The translations under genes were made by a program, and so were the position numbers. The notes under the pieces were generated by a model. That model saw nothing but the letters and a program-made list of their open reading frames with translations. It had not been told where the DNA came from and ran no database searches. Positions 37,503-46,095 of a DNA stretch of 64,000 nt are shown here, piece after piece. Origin of the DNA: Candidatus Epulonipiscium viviparus. GTDB taxonomy: Bacteria > Bacillota > Clostridia > Lachnospirales > Cellulosilyticaceae. Location of the stretch: assembly GCF_030708075.1 (NCBI RefSeq), contig NZ_CP117982.1:434001-498000 (forward strand), given 5' to 3'. How positions within the stretch are numbered: position 1 is the stretch's first letter; each line of letters begins with the position of its first letter.

Positions 37503-40500
37503 ATGAATTTACTGACGGAGCTGTCGGTTAAACGGCCAGTGGGGGTTCTCACAGTGCTAATTACGCTCTTTATTTTTGCGTTTGATACACTGACGTCGTT
37601 TAAAATGGCCAGCATGCCGCAGATGGAAATGCCAATGTTTATATTGCAAACGGTATACGTAGGCGCAAATCCAGATACAATAGAAAAACTGGTAACCGAG
37701 CCGCTTTCAGAAGTTGGGCAGTTAGTTGAAGGTTTTGATTATGAAACCACGATATCGCAAGCAAATTTATCGATGGTTATATTTTATTTTGACTATGGCA
37801 CAGATATGGATAAGGCATATACAGATCTTCAGCAAGAGATTGATCTAGTAGCCTTGCCAGAAGATGCGATGGACCCGGTGTTGATTCAGATGAGTATGGA
37901 TTCTTCTACTATCGTGCAGCTTTCGGTTTCTAGTACGATTGGCGATGATATCACAAGTTTTATAAACGATACATTGGTTCCAGAATTGGAAACGTTAACT
38001 GGTGTTGCAGAAGTAGAAGTATACGGTGTAAACCCTGGGTATATAAGCATTCAGGTAGATGAAATTGCAATGGATCAATACGGAATTTCGATGTCTCAGG
38101 TTAATAACGCAATAGCGGGAGCGAAGTTTACAATTCCAGCAGGAGAAATAGAGCAAGGCACACAGATCATTAGCGTTTCTGCAATTGGAGAGTTGACGTC
38201 TTTGCCAGAAATAGCGAATGCGCCGATCGTCACTGCATCAGGAAATACAATAATTGTAGACGATGTTGCAGATGTGAAATACTTACAACAAAAGATGGAC
38301 ACAGCCAGCAGATATAACGGTACCGACAACTTGTCTATAACGGTAACAGGTACACAAGACGCAGATGTTCCAGCAGTGGCAGAAACAATATTAGCGTTGT
38401 GCGATGAGATAGTAGAAGATAATCCGACCATTAAAGTTGATGTAATGAGTAATGAAGGGCAATCGATAGTGGATATAATTATGTCGGTTGCAGAAACGCT
38501 GTTGATAGGTATTGCATGTTGCATGCTTGTACTGTTTATATTTTTTGGAGATATCAAAGCAAGTTTAATAGTGGGGAGCTCCATTCCTCTTTCGCTAATG
38601 ATGGCATTGATAGCGATGGGAGTTAGTGGCTTTGAGCTAAACTCCATTACGGGAATAGCTCTGATTATAGCAATAGGAATGATTGTGGATAGCTCGATAG
38701 TCGTTTTGGAGAGTATGTTTTTGGCAAAAAGAGGTGATATCAGTTACGTTGATGCCGCAATTTCAGGCACTAAAACTGTGGGAGCATCGCTGGTAGCATC
38801 CACCATTACAACGATTGTTGTGTATCTGCCATTGGCAATGATGGAGGGATTGAGTGGGCAAATGTTTTCGCAGCTGGGATATACTATTGTCTACAATATG
38901 ATAGCTTCCATAATTTCTGCAGTTACATTAGTACCGCTAGCATTTGTATTATTAAAGCCAAGGGAACGAAAAAAGCTGCCGATCAATTTGGTGATAAAAT
39001 TTTTGGTAACGATCTATGAGTGGTTTGTGAGACATTTCGTTCGATGGAAGTTGCCGGCAGTAATCAATACGATCCTCATCGTAGCTGCGACAGGATTTAT
39101 TGCAACACTAGTGAGAATGGAAATGATGCCTACAATAGACTCGGGATATTTCTCGGTTACAGCAGAGTTTAGACCAGGAACCAAAATGGAGATAATCTCA
39201 GAAGAAACAAAAGTGATAGAACAAATGTTAGAAGGAGACGAGAGAATCACTGATTATTATATGCGTGCTAGCGGAAATACAGCGACGATTGATGCGTATA
39301 TAGTAGAAGGATACGAAACAGGAGATATTGTAAATGAGTATAAAATTGAATTGAACAAGTTGCCAAAAATGAGTATTGCCGTAGAAGCAGGATCGATCAT
39401 GGGTGCAATGCCTGGAACAGTAGTTGCTGGAGAGCGAACATTTACAATTGAGAGTGTAATCTATGCAGATGTGGAAAGAGCGGCTAATGATATAACGTCA
39501 AGATTGTATGCGTATCCAGAAATTATGCGAGTAGACTCCTCTGTTGCAGAAGGAAAAACGCAGGCAGAGCTCAAGATTGATCCAATTAAAGCTGCCAGCT
39601 ATGGGCTATCTGTTTCTGATGTTGCAATGCAGATGAGCATGTTAAACTCGGGATTAGATGCAGGAGATATAGATCTATCGGGCAATGAAGTAGAAATGAG
39701 AGTTGAGTACCCAGCCGATAAATACGATGAAATTGGTGAAATCTTAAATGTTAAGATAGCGACGCAGCGAGGGCAGATACCAATTAGCGATTTAGTAGAT
39801 GTGGAGTTTAAAAGTGAAGCCCTCAGAATAGACCGTTCAAAAGGAAAGTATAATATTACGTTGACTGCCATATTTGATCAAACATATACAGAAAAAATTA
39901 ATACAGTGATAGACGAATTTTTAACGGAAGACCTGGGTTCGGGGGTATCTATGACCGATGCGAATATGGATGATATGATAGCGGAGCTTATGGCATTGGG
40001 TCAAGCGATTTTGATAGGTACATTTTTGGTGTTTGCAGTAATGGCGATACAATTTGAGTCGTTTAGATTTTCGATTATGGTAATGATGAGTTTGGCATTT
40101 GGGGGAATTGGAGCATTTTCGTTATTATTTATAGTGGATGAAGCCTTGAGCATGACGAGTTTGATGGGGTTTTTGATGCTAGTGGGGCTTGCGGTAAATA
40201 ATGGAATATTGTATGTGGACACAGTAAGACAGCTGAAGCAGGAGATGGACCTAATAGATGCGTTAGTGGAAGCGGGAAAATCTAGAATTAGACCAATATT
40301 TATGACAACGCTAACAACAATTTTGTCGATGCTACCAATTTTATTCGATGATGGCGAGGCATCGATGATGTTAAAAGCAATGGCGCTAGTAATAATCGGT
40401 GGACTAATTAGCTCAACCGTTTTAATTTTGGTTTTGATGCCAACATTCTATTTGATATTAGATAAAAAAGAGAAGAGAGGCAAAAAAGTTAGATACCAAA

Positions 40501-41081
40501 CCGCTCAAGATCAGGATGAGTTGCAACTAGAAAGACAGCAGTTAGAGAAGGAGCAGTTTAAGATAGAATACGAGCGTGAAGAATTACTTAAGCAGCTTCA
40601 GCCACTAGAAAATGAAATATTACAAAATAAGGAAAGTCAGGAATTGCAAAACCGGGAGATGCAAAAGCTGCAAGAAGCGCAAGATCTAGCAGAGGAGCAA
40701 AGAGTTCAAGCGTGGCAAAAACTAAGGAGAGAGCAAGAAATGCAAGAAAGGCAGCGGCAGCAGGATCTTCAAGATGGGCAGGATTGGCAAGAGCAACATG
40801 AGCAACAAAGAGAGCAAGAACAACAAAAGATGGATGAGATGGAGGACTTGCACGAGCGCCAGAGGATACAAGATCAGCGAAAGAGGCGTGACCTAAAGGA
40901 ATTGCTAGACATACGCAATACGCAAAAAATTAAAGAATTGCAAGATCTACAAAAGTCGAAGGAATATATTGAACAGGTACTGCAAAAGTTAAGCATCAGA
41001 GAGGAGAGGTTAAAGCAAATGGAAAAAGAGTTGCTAGAGAAAGAGAAAGCCGCGTTTGAAAAAACATGGAGAGTAGCATAA
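37503..41081 (+). CDS. RND-family efflux pump with C-terminal coiled-coil tail
   Basis: AAAGGGGGAG precedes the ATG at 37503. Residues 1-985 are a full AcrB/SwrC-type pump: N-terminal helix (SVKRPVGVLTVL), two large extracytoplasmic loops, and 12 transmembrane segments with the GMIVDSSIVVLE stretch that carries a key acidic residue of helix 4. It uses the ion gradient to expel hydrophobic compounds or lipids. From about residue 990 to 1192 it carries a Gln/Glu/Lys-rich coiled coil not usual in RND pumps, ending FEKTWRVA. This tail lies in the cytoplasm and could anchor or cluster the pump. Same operon as the adaptor. Confidence 0.9.
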   Translation: MNLLTELSVKRPVGVLTVLITLFIFAFDTLTSFKMASMPQMEMPMFILQTVYVGANPDTIEKLVTEPLSEVGQLVEGFDYETTISQANLSMVIFYFDYGTDMDKAYTDLQQEIDLVALPEDAMDPVLIQMSMDSSTIVQLSVSSTIGDDITSFINDTLVPELETLTGVAEVEVYGVNPGYISIQVDEIAMDQYGISMSQVNNAIAGAKFTIPAGEIEQGTQIISVSAIGELTSLPEIANAPIVTASGNTIIVDDVADVKYLQQKMDTASRYNGTDNLSITVTGTQDADVPAVAETILALCDEIVEDNPTIKVDVMSNEGQSIVDIIMSVAETLLIGIACCMLVLFIFFGDIKASLIVGSSIPLSLMMALIAMGVSGFELNSITGIALIIAIGMIVDSSIVVLESMFLAKRGDISYVDAAISGTKTVGASLVASTITTIVVYLPLAMMEGLSGQMFSQLGYTIVYNMIASIISAVTLVPLAFVLLKPRERKKLPINLVIKFLVTIYEWFVRHFVRWKLPAVINTILIVAATGFIATLVRMEMMPTIDSGYFSVTAEFRPGTKMEIISEETKVIEQMLEGDERITDYYMRASGNTATIDAYIVEGYETGDIVNEYKIELNKLPKMSIAVEAGSIMGAMPGTVVAGERTFTIESVIYADVERAANDITSRLYAYPEIMRVDSSVAEGKTQAELKIDPIKAASYGLSVSDVAMQMSMLNSGLDAGDIDLSGNEVEMRVEYPADKYDEIGEILNVKIATQRGQIPISDLVDVEFKSEALRIDRSKGKYNITLTAIFDQTYTEKINTVIDEFLTEDLGSGVSMTDANMDDMIAELMALGQAILIGTFLVFAVMAIQFESFRFSIMVMMSLAFGGIGAFSLLFIVDEALSMTSLMGFLMLVGLAVNNGILYVDTVRQLKQEMDLIDALVEAGKSRIRPIFMTTLTTILSMLPILFDDGEASMMLKAMALVIIGGLISSTVLILVLMPTFYLILDKKEKRGKKVRYQTAQDQDELQLERQQLEKEQFKIEYEREELLKQLQPLENEILQNKESQELQNREMQKLQEAQDLAEEQRVQAWQKLRREQEMQERQRQQDLQDGQDWQEQHEQQREQEQQKMDEMEDLHERQRIQDQRKRRDLKELLDIRNTQKIKELQDLQKSKEYIEQVLQKLSIREERLKQMEKELLEKEKAAFEKTWRVA

Positions 41082-41098
41082 AACAAGGTAAAATGAAA

Positions 41099-41128
41099 GC
41101 CAGTAGCAGTTGCTACTGGCTCTTTTTT
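41099..41128. terminator. Bidirectional terminator between the pump and SCIFF genes
   Basis: Stem GCCAGTAGC (41099-41107) with GCTACTGGC (41112-41120), loop AGTT, then TCTTTTTT on the plus strand and TTTCATTTT on the minus strand. Confidence 0.85.
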
Positions 41129-41267
41129 ATTTTTGTTCACAAGTTTGATTGCCAACGGTACATGATGTTTTGCAAGCTGATTGACAAGAAGTTTGACATT
41201 CACCGCATCCGCCTTTTTGAACGCTTTTTTTAAAATTCTTAGTATTGAGTGTTTTGATATGCTTCAC
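41127..41267 (-). CDS. scfA: SCIFF precursor peptide (six cysteines in forty-five)
   Basis: A 46-residue peptide starting at GTG (41267) with GGAGG (41276-41280) 8 bases upstream. It begins MKHIKTLNTKNFKK and has exactly six cysteines (21, 24, 28, 32, 36, 43), including CGECQTSCQSACKTSC, the near-invariant core of SCIFF peptides of Clostridia. The family is modified by the radical-SAM maturase ScfB, which adds a thioether link. In most genomes scfB lies next to scfA; here the gene downstream on this strand is only a terminator, and scfB is not in the window. Confidence 0.93.
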   Translation of the reverse strand: MKHIKTLNTKNFKKSVQKGGCGECQTSCQSACKTSCTVGNQTCEQK

Positions 41268-41402
41268 AGGAAATACCTCCTCATAGAATGATCTATAATC
41301 ATTATATCATATTATAAAGTTTTTAAGAATAGAATTTTGAAATTTAATTTTTATTTATCTGTAGTCGATATTATATCTAAAGATTAAGAAAGGGTGATTA
41401 TA

Positions 41403-42071
41403 ATGAGAATTTTGATATGTGAGGATGAAAAACAGCTTGCAGATATTTTGGTCGCAATGCTACAGTATAATAACTATTCTGTGGACGTAGTTGGAGACGG
41501 AGTGAGTGCGGTAGACTACATAGAAACCGGAAATTATGATGGGGTAATATTAGACTTGATGATGCCAAAGTTAAATGGAATCGAGGTGCTCAAAAAAATT
41601 AGAACAGCAGGAATGAGTGTACCGGTTATCATTCTCAGTGCAAAATCTCAAATTGAAGATAAGATTGTGGGGCTAGACTGCGGTGCAAATGACTATTTGG
41701 CAAAGCCGTTTGATGCGGGTGAATTGTTGGCGAGAATTAGGGCGATGACGAGAAAAGCAACGCAAAATAATATATTTCTAATGATGGGCAACGCTACGCT
41801 GAATGTCGCAAATTTTGAGCTTGTAGTAGCAGACGGAAAAATAAAGTTACCTAATAAGGAGTTTCAAATTTTGGAGATGCTAATGTCGAGGAAGGACGCA
41901 GTGGTTTCGGTAGATAAGCTTGCTGAGCGCATTTGGGGATACGAAAACGAGGTAGATATTACAACGATATGGGTGTATATTTCTAATTTGAGAAAAAAGT
42001 TAGTAGCATTGAGTGCAACTGTTCAGATTAAAGTAGTGCGAGGCGTAGGATACAGAATGGAGGAAATTTAG
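41403..42071 (+). CDS. Two-component response regulator, OmpR/PhoB family
   Basis: ATG at 41403 begins MRILICEDE; AAAGGG is about 8 bases upstream. Receiver domain (1-118) with acidic pocket ED8-9, phospho-acceptor Asp51, and Lys101 in AKPFD. A winged-helix effector domain follows (PNKEFQILEMLMSRKDAVVS, RGVGYRM). The histidine kinase begins at the next base, so the pair is one unit. The targets are unknown; the RND pump lies on the far side of the SCIFF gene. Confidence 0.93.
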   Translation: MRILICEDEKQLADILVAMLQYNNYSVDVVGDGVSAVDYIETGNYDGVILDLMMPKLNGIEVLKKIRTAGMSVPVIILSAKSQIEDKIVGLDCGANDYLAKPFDAGELLARIRAMTRKATQNNIFLMMGNATLNVANFELVVADGKIKLPNKEFQILEMLMSRKDAVVSVDKLAERIWGYENEVDITTIWVYISNLRKKLVALSATVQIKVVRGVGYRMEEI

Positions 42072-43079
42072 ATGGAAAAGATTTTGCGAAGACGCTTTAT
42101 AATATCGAGTGTACGAATAGTTTTTACTGTGTTAGTTGTAATTTTGCTTGCTGTAAATGTAATAAACTATTTTCATTTAAAAGATCGGTTTAAAGCTATG
42201 ATAGAAGTGGCAATGGTAAATAGGACAATGACGATGTCAACTATAAATGATCCGTTTGTATATATTTCAAGTGTATCGCAAGATATCACATATGCAGAAC
42301 ATTTTGAGGGGATGCTATATGATTTTGCCGTGGCGAGTGTAATAGCAGGATCGTTGGCATTTGTGGCAATAGCAATACTAATAGTAATAAATTCTAAACG
42401 AGTTGTTGCGGTGATAACAGAAGGCTATGAAAAGCAGAAACAATTTATTACGGGAGTAACGCATGAATTAAAGACACCATTAACAATTATAAAAGGAAAT
42501 GCAGAAGTGATAGGCATGCAAAGCGGGCATACGATGTGGACCAAAAGCACTATTGAGCAAATAAATAGGTTAAATATGCTAATAGAGTATTTGATATCAC
42601 TAACAAAATTGGAGGAATCGGGTGCGTTGCATAAGGCGAAATTTTCGCTCTCAGAATTGCTACAAGAAAACTGCTTATTTTTCGAAGGGATTGCAGCTAG
42701 CCGAGATAAGTATATAGAATATGAAGTTCAACCAGGCATTGATTATAACGGAGATATACAAAATATTGAGTTGTTGGTATCAATATTATTGGAAAACGCA
42801 TTAAAATATAGTATAGAAAGAGGCAGAGTTAAGGTAGCGCTGCGATTGATTAAAAACAGACCAGTGTTGTACATATCAAATAGATCAGAAGATTTAGAAA
42901 TAAGAAAGTATAACGAGTGGTTTGATAGATTTTATAGGGCAGATATCTCGAGAAATAGTAATAATAGCGGATTTGGGATAGGTCTTGCGATGGCAAAAAC
43001 GATTGTCGAAAGACACAAAGGCAAAATTACGGCAGAGAGTTTGGATGGGCGAATCATTATAATAAAAATTATCTTTTAA
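42072..43079 (+). CDS. Membrane sensor histidine kinase
   Basis: The start directly abuts the regulator stop; AGGA lies inside the upstream gene. Two membrane segments (about 11-33 and 85-107) enclose a short extracytoplasmic loop of about 50 residues, so the sensor may read the membrane. The H-box is HELKTPL with His131; the ATPase domain has the N-box LLENALKY and the G-box GFGIGLAMAKTIVERH. It should phosphorylate the adjacent response regulator. No HAMP domain is obvious in the short linker. Confidence 0.92.
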   Translation: MEKILRRRFIISSVRIVFTVLVVILLAVNVINYFHLKDRFKAMIEVAMVNRTMTMSTINDPFVYISSVSQDITYAEHFEGMLYDFAVASVIAGSLAFVAIAILIVINSKRVVAVITEGYEKQKQFITGVTHELKTPLTIIKGNAEVIGMQSGHTMWTKSTIEQINRLNMLIEYLISLTKLEESGALHKAKFSLSELLQENCLFFEGIAASRDKYIEYEVQPGIDYNGDIQNIELLVSILLENALKYSIERGRVKVALRLIKNRPVLYISNRSEDLEIRKYNEWFDRFYRADISRNSNNSGFGIGLAMAKTIVERHKGKITAESLDGRIIIIKIIF

Positions 43080-43146
43080 ACTTTAGGTTCAATTAAGGTT
43101 CACATTGTATAATCATTATAATGGTATATTTAAAGGAGAGATTTAA

Positions 43147-43464
43147 ATGATATTTCGTGATAGCAATCTGCATGTAAATACTTTAAGAGTTAGCAATGTG
43201 GGGATGGACATAGAAAGTTTTGACGCAAACAAGTTGTCATTGCCAAAAACTAGCTTAGCAGAAGATATTATAGAAGTTGAAAATACACCCATTACTGATC
43301 AGCAGATAGCAGACGCTAGAAATATATTAATGTCCAAAAATGCTATTGGATTTTTTGAATATAAAGGAGAAGAGAACACAAATATGAAAGATGTATTAAG
43401 TCAATATAATAATACATCAAAGGCGCAAAAGGAGATTGTATTTGCAACAAAAAAATGGTCGTAA
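43147..43464 (+). CDS. Small protein of unknown function
   Basis: AAAGGAGAG is 7 bases before the ATG, and TATAAT-like sequence (43108-43125 region) lies upstream, so the frame is probably real. The 105 residues are acidic to neutral, without signal peptide, membrane segment or recognised family. The N-terminal half (HVNTLRVSNVGM) looks beta-rich and the C-terminal half helical. It lies after the two-component pair and before a PHP phosphoesterase. Confidence 0.55.
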   Translation: MIFRDSNLHVNTLRVSNVGMDIESFDANKLSLPKTSLAEDIIEVENTPITDQQIADARNILMSKNAIGFFEYKGEENTNMKDVLSQYNNTSKAQKEIVFATKKWS

Positions 43465-43539
43465 ATTTTAAATTTTAGGAGTTTGGCGGAGTAAATTGTG
43501 GCACACTAATATTGAATATAATTTTAGGAGGACAATATT

Positions 43540-44397
43540 ATGTATACAATAGATCTGCACACTCATTCAACTATGTCAGATGGGACATTAACACCGAGAG
43601 AGCTAGCTTTTTATGCTAAGGCAAAGGGGCTATTTGCTATCGCATTGACTGACCATGACACTACAGCGGGAATTGCTGAATGCATAAAAGCTGGAAATAT
43701 GGTGGGGTTAAAAGTGATTCCAGGAATAGAAATTAGCTGTAAATACCACAAAATAGAGATTCACCTTTTAGGATATTATATAGATATAGAAAATCAAACA
43801 TTACAAGATGTGATAGCAAAGATTTTAAACGAACGAAAAGCTCGTAATGTAAAAATGATAGAAAGGTTAACAGAGTTGGGATATCCTATAACAATGAAAG
43901 ACCTAAACCCAAATAATGATGAAAACATGTCCATTACGAGAGGAAATGTTGCGGGAGTTTTGTTAGAAAAGGGATATTTTGCAAATAGAGAAGAAGTTTT
44001 TGAAAAATGTTTGCGCGTTGGGCAACCAGGATATGTAGAAAGAGAATTTATTGATTATAAGGAAGCGATAGCCGCGATAATGGCAGCTGGAGGAGTCGCG
44101 GTTATTGCGCATCCATATTTTTATAAGCTAAAAGATGTTACGATGGATCAATTTATTTTAGATTTAAAAAATGCAGGGCTCGCTGGAATAGAAACTATTT
44201 ATCCGGAACATAGCAAAGAAAAAGAAAGAGAGTATTTAGAGTTATGTGAAAAGTATGGACTGTTTTTAACGGGTGGAACAGATTATCATGGCGATAATAA
44301 ACCAAATCTCGATATAGGAAATGGTTTTGGAAAAACATCTGTACCAAAATTATATTTAGATGTGATGGAAAAGACAGTACATTTTATTAAAAAGTAA
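43540..44397 (+). CDS. PHP-domain phosphoesterase (YciV/TrpH-like)
   Basis: AGGAGG precedes the ATG at 43540. The N-terminal motif DLHTHSTMSDG and the later LTDHDT, AHPYFYK and GGTDYHGD motifs are the metal ligands of PHP-domain enzymes. The 285 residues and order match RNase AM / 3',5'-nucleoside-bisphosphate phosphatases, which act on short RNA ends and pAp. Transcribed alone. Confidence 0.88.
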   Translation: MYTIDLHTHSTMSDGTLTPRELAFYAKAKGLFAIALTDHDTTAGIAECIKAGNMVGLKVIPGIEISCKYHKIEIHLLGYYIDIENQTLQDVIAKILNERKARNVKMIERLTELGYPITMKDLNPNNDENMSITRGNVAGVLLEKGYFANREEVFEKCLRVGQPGYVEREFIDYKEAIAAIMAAGGVAVIAHPYFYKLKDVTMDQFILDLKNAGLAGIETIYPEHSKEKEREYLELCEKYGLFLTGGTDYHGDNKPNLDIGNGFGKTSVPKLYLDVMEKTVHFIKK

Positions 44398-44512
44398 TGA
44401 AATTATAATGTTATTTGAATTTTAGTTAAAAAATAAAAACAATTTAAAAATAAAAATAGTTTAAAAATATTAAAAGTTTAATTATGACCTATTATCTTTT
44501 TTAGATAAACGA

Positions 44513-44519
44513 CCGATAT
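44513..44519 (+). promoter_or_regulatory. Possible sigma-28 -10 box before the FlaG gene
   Basis: CCGATAT fits the -10 of flagellar sigma (sigma D/FliA, GCCGATAT), 53 bases before the FlaG start. A TAAA-type -35 at normal spacing is not clear, so support is partial. Confidence 0.35.
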
Positions 44520-44571
44520 AAAATTTAGTGGGAGATTGCACCACAAAAAATTATAGAAGGGAGTTTTTCAT

Positions 44572-44970
44572 ATGCAAATATCTAAGCAAGATTCGGTACA
44601 AGTTGAACGGTCAACAACTCAACAAAAGATGGAGTTTCAATCAGTAGAACAAAATGCGCCAGAGATTAAAGAAGTAAAGAAGCGACAGGATCAATCGAAA
44701 AATAATGAGCAAAATAATGATTCAATGCAACAACGACAAGAACGATTTATTAAGGCAGCAGAACAGGTGCTTTCTGAAGATGGAGAAAAAGTAAATTTAC
44801 AATTTAGTGAATTAAGATTTGCGCAACATGAAAAAACAAATAGAATGGTCATTACAGTTGTGGATAGAGATACAGAAGAAGTAATTAGAGAAATACCATC
44901 AGAAAAAATTCTAGATATGGTAGCCCAAATGTGGGATGCGGCAGGATTGTTTGTGGATGAAAGCAGGTGA
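44572..44970 (+). CDS. flaG: Flagellar FlaG-family protein
   Basis: AGAAGGGAG precedes the ATG at 44572. The last 80 residues fit FlaG: INLxFSELRF..., then the beta pattern MVITVVDRDTEEVIREIPSEKILDMVAQMW. The first 50 residues are Gln/Lys-rich and disordered. FlaG influences filament length. It starts a four-gene flagellar group with YjfB and two FlgN/FliT-like candidates; no flagellin is in the window. Confidence 0.85.
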   Translation: MQISKQDSVQVERSTTQQKMEFQSVEQNAPEIKEVKKRQDQSKNNEQNNDSMQQRQERFIKAAEQVLSEDGEKVNLQFSELRFAQHEKTNRMVITVVDRDTEEVIREIPSEKILDMVAQMWDAAGLFVDESR

Positions 44971-44976
44971 TAAGAA

Positions 44977-45162
44977 ATGGATATCGCACAAGTTTCGACT
45001 GGACTGAGTCAAATGAACATGAGCTCTCAAGTAAACATAAAAGTTGCTAAGATGGGCTTAGACCTAGCTCAGCAGACAGGGAATCAGATTACAGAAATGG
45101 TGAAATCTCTTGATATACCAGCTAATCCACAAGTTGGAAGCGTGGTTGATGTTCGGCTTTAG
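44977..45162 (+). CDS. YjfB-family putative motility protein
   Basis: A 61-residue protein starting 6 bases after FlaG with an AGGTGAT site inside the FlaG end. It starts MDIAQVSTGLSQMNM, contains VAKMGLDLAQQTG and ends LDIPANPQVGSVVDVRL, as in the YjfB family often found next to flagellar genes. Role unknown. A terminator follows directly. Confidence 0.8.
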   Translation: MDIAQVSTGLSQMNMSSQVNIKVAKMGLDLAQQTGNQITEMVKSLDIPANPQVGSVVDVRL

Positions 45163-45170
45163 AAATATGA

Positions 45171-45203
45171 TGGATGCGAGCTAATTCCGCATCCACTTTT
45201 TTT
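45171..45203 (+). terminator. Terminator after the FlaG-YjfB pair
   Basis: Eight-base stem TGGATGCG (45171-45178) with CGCATCCA (45188-45195), followed by C and seven T. Confidence 0.8.
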
Positions 45204-45261
45204 ATTGCGAATAGAATTAAATTCAAAAAAGTGGTAAGAATAATGTTTGGAGGTATATGAT

Positions 45262-45621
45262 ATGGACACAAAAAAAAGATTGCTAAACGATTTATTGGAT
45301 ATAACGAGAAGCCAAAAAAAGTGTCTTGATGAAGATAATCAAGAAGAATTTTATAGGCTACTAAACATAAGGAAAAAGATATTATTGAAATACTTAAAGC
45401 AAGCAAGTATATCGCCACAAATGGATGATGAAGAAAGAGAGCTCAAAAAGAAAATTGCAATTTTGCATCAAATAAATACTGAGAGATTTGCGGAAAAGCT
45501 TGAAGAAGTAAAAAAAGAGCTGAGACGTTTGCGTGCTAGCAAGCAAAATACCAATAAATACAAAAATGCTTATAAATCAAACTACCAAGGAGGTCTATTT
45601 TTTGATAAAAGAAATGGATAA
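45262..45621 (+). CDS. Coiled-coil protein, possible flagellar export chaperone (FliT-like)
   Basis: ATG at 45262 is supported by GGAGG (45249-45253) 8 bases away rather than the upstream TTG. The 119-residue, highly charged, helical protein (LLNDLLDITRSQKKCL ... KKKIAILHQINTERF) fits the size and shape of FlgN/FliT-type export chaperones, but no exact family match can be claimed. It overlaps the next gene by 20 bases. Confidence 0.55.
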   Translation: MDTKKRLLNDLLDITRSQKKCLDEDNQEEFYRLLNIRKKILLKYLKQASISPQMDDEERELKKKIAILHQINTERFAEKLEEVKKELRRLRASKQNTNKYKNAYKSNYQGGLFFDKRNG

Positions 45622-46033
45622 ATTTATACTTTTGGATAAGCAAGTGCATGAAATTTTGGAAGTACTAAATCAAATTGAATCTATTATAAGCAATGAGGCC
45701 CAGATCTTAAGCTTAGATGATGAATCGGGAATGGATATGATAGAAGAAATGTCGCTAGTAAAAAAACGACTCACGGATGAGGTCGAATCTTTAGAAAAAG
45801 AGTTCGAAAAGCGATACTTCGAGATAAAACCATTTTTACATGACCCCGATAATTCTGAGCTGGTCAGATCATTACAAGGGTATATCAAAGAAGTTCTAGA
45901 TTTAAAAACTATGATTATCATGCAAGAACAAAGCAATATGTCTCTAATTCAAAGACGACTCAAGAATAGATTGGGGCAAATGGAAATACCAAAATCACGT
46001 AGCAAAATTATTGACTCGTATAAGCAACATTAG
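45602..46033 (+). CDS. Coiled-coil protein, possible FlgN-like chaperone
   Basis: TTG at 45602 is preferred: AAGGAGG (45587-45593) lies 8 bases upstream, while the later ATG at 45614 would be 20 bases away. The 143-residue helical protein (DKFILLDKQVHEILEVLNQIESII) with a long central acidic coiled coil resembles FlgN-type hook-protein chaperones in length and pattern. Its overlap with the previous coiled-coil gene suggests coupled translation. Function is inferred from position. Confidence 0.55.
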   Translation: MIKEMDKFILLDKQVHEILEVLNQIESIISNEAQILSLDDESGMDMIEEMSLVKKRLTDEVESLEKEFEKRYFEIKPFLHDPDNSELVRSLQGYIKEVLDLKTMIIMQEQSNMSLIQRRLKNRLGQMEIPKSRSKIIDSYKQH

Positions 46034-46095
46034 TATTGCAAATTTTGCCATTATCTTGTAGAATAGCAGTAATTATTTGAAAGAATGGAGATTTT

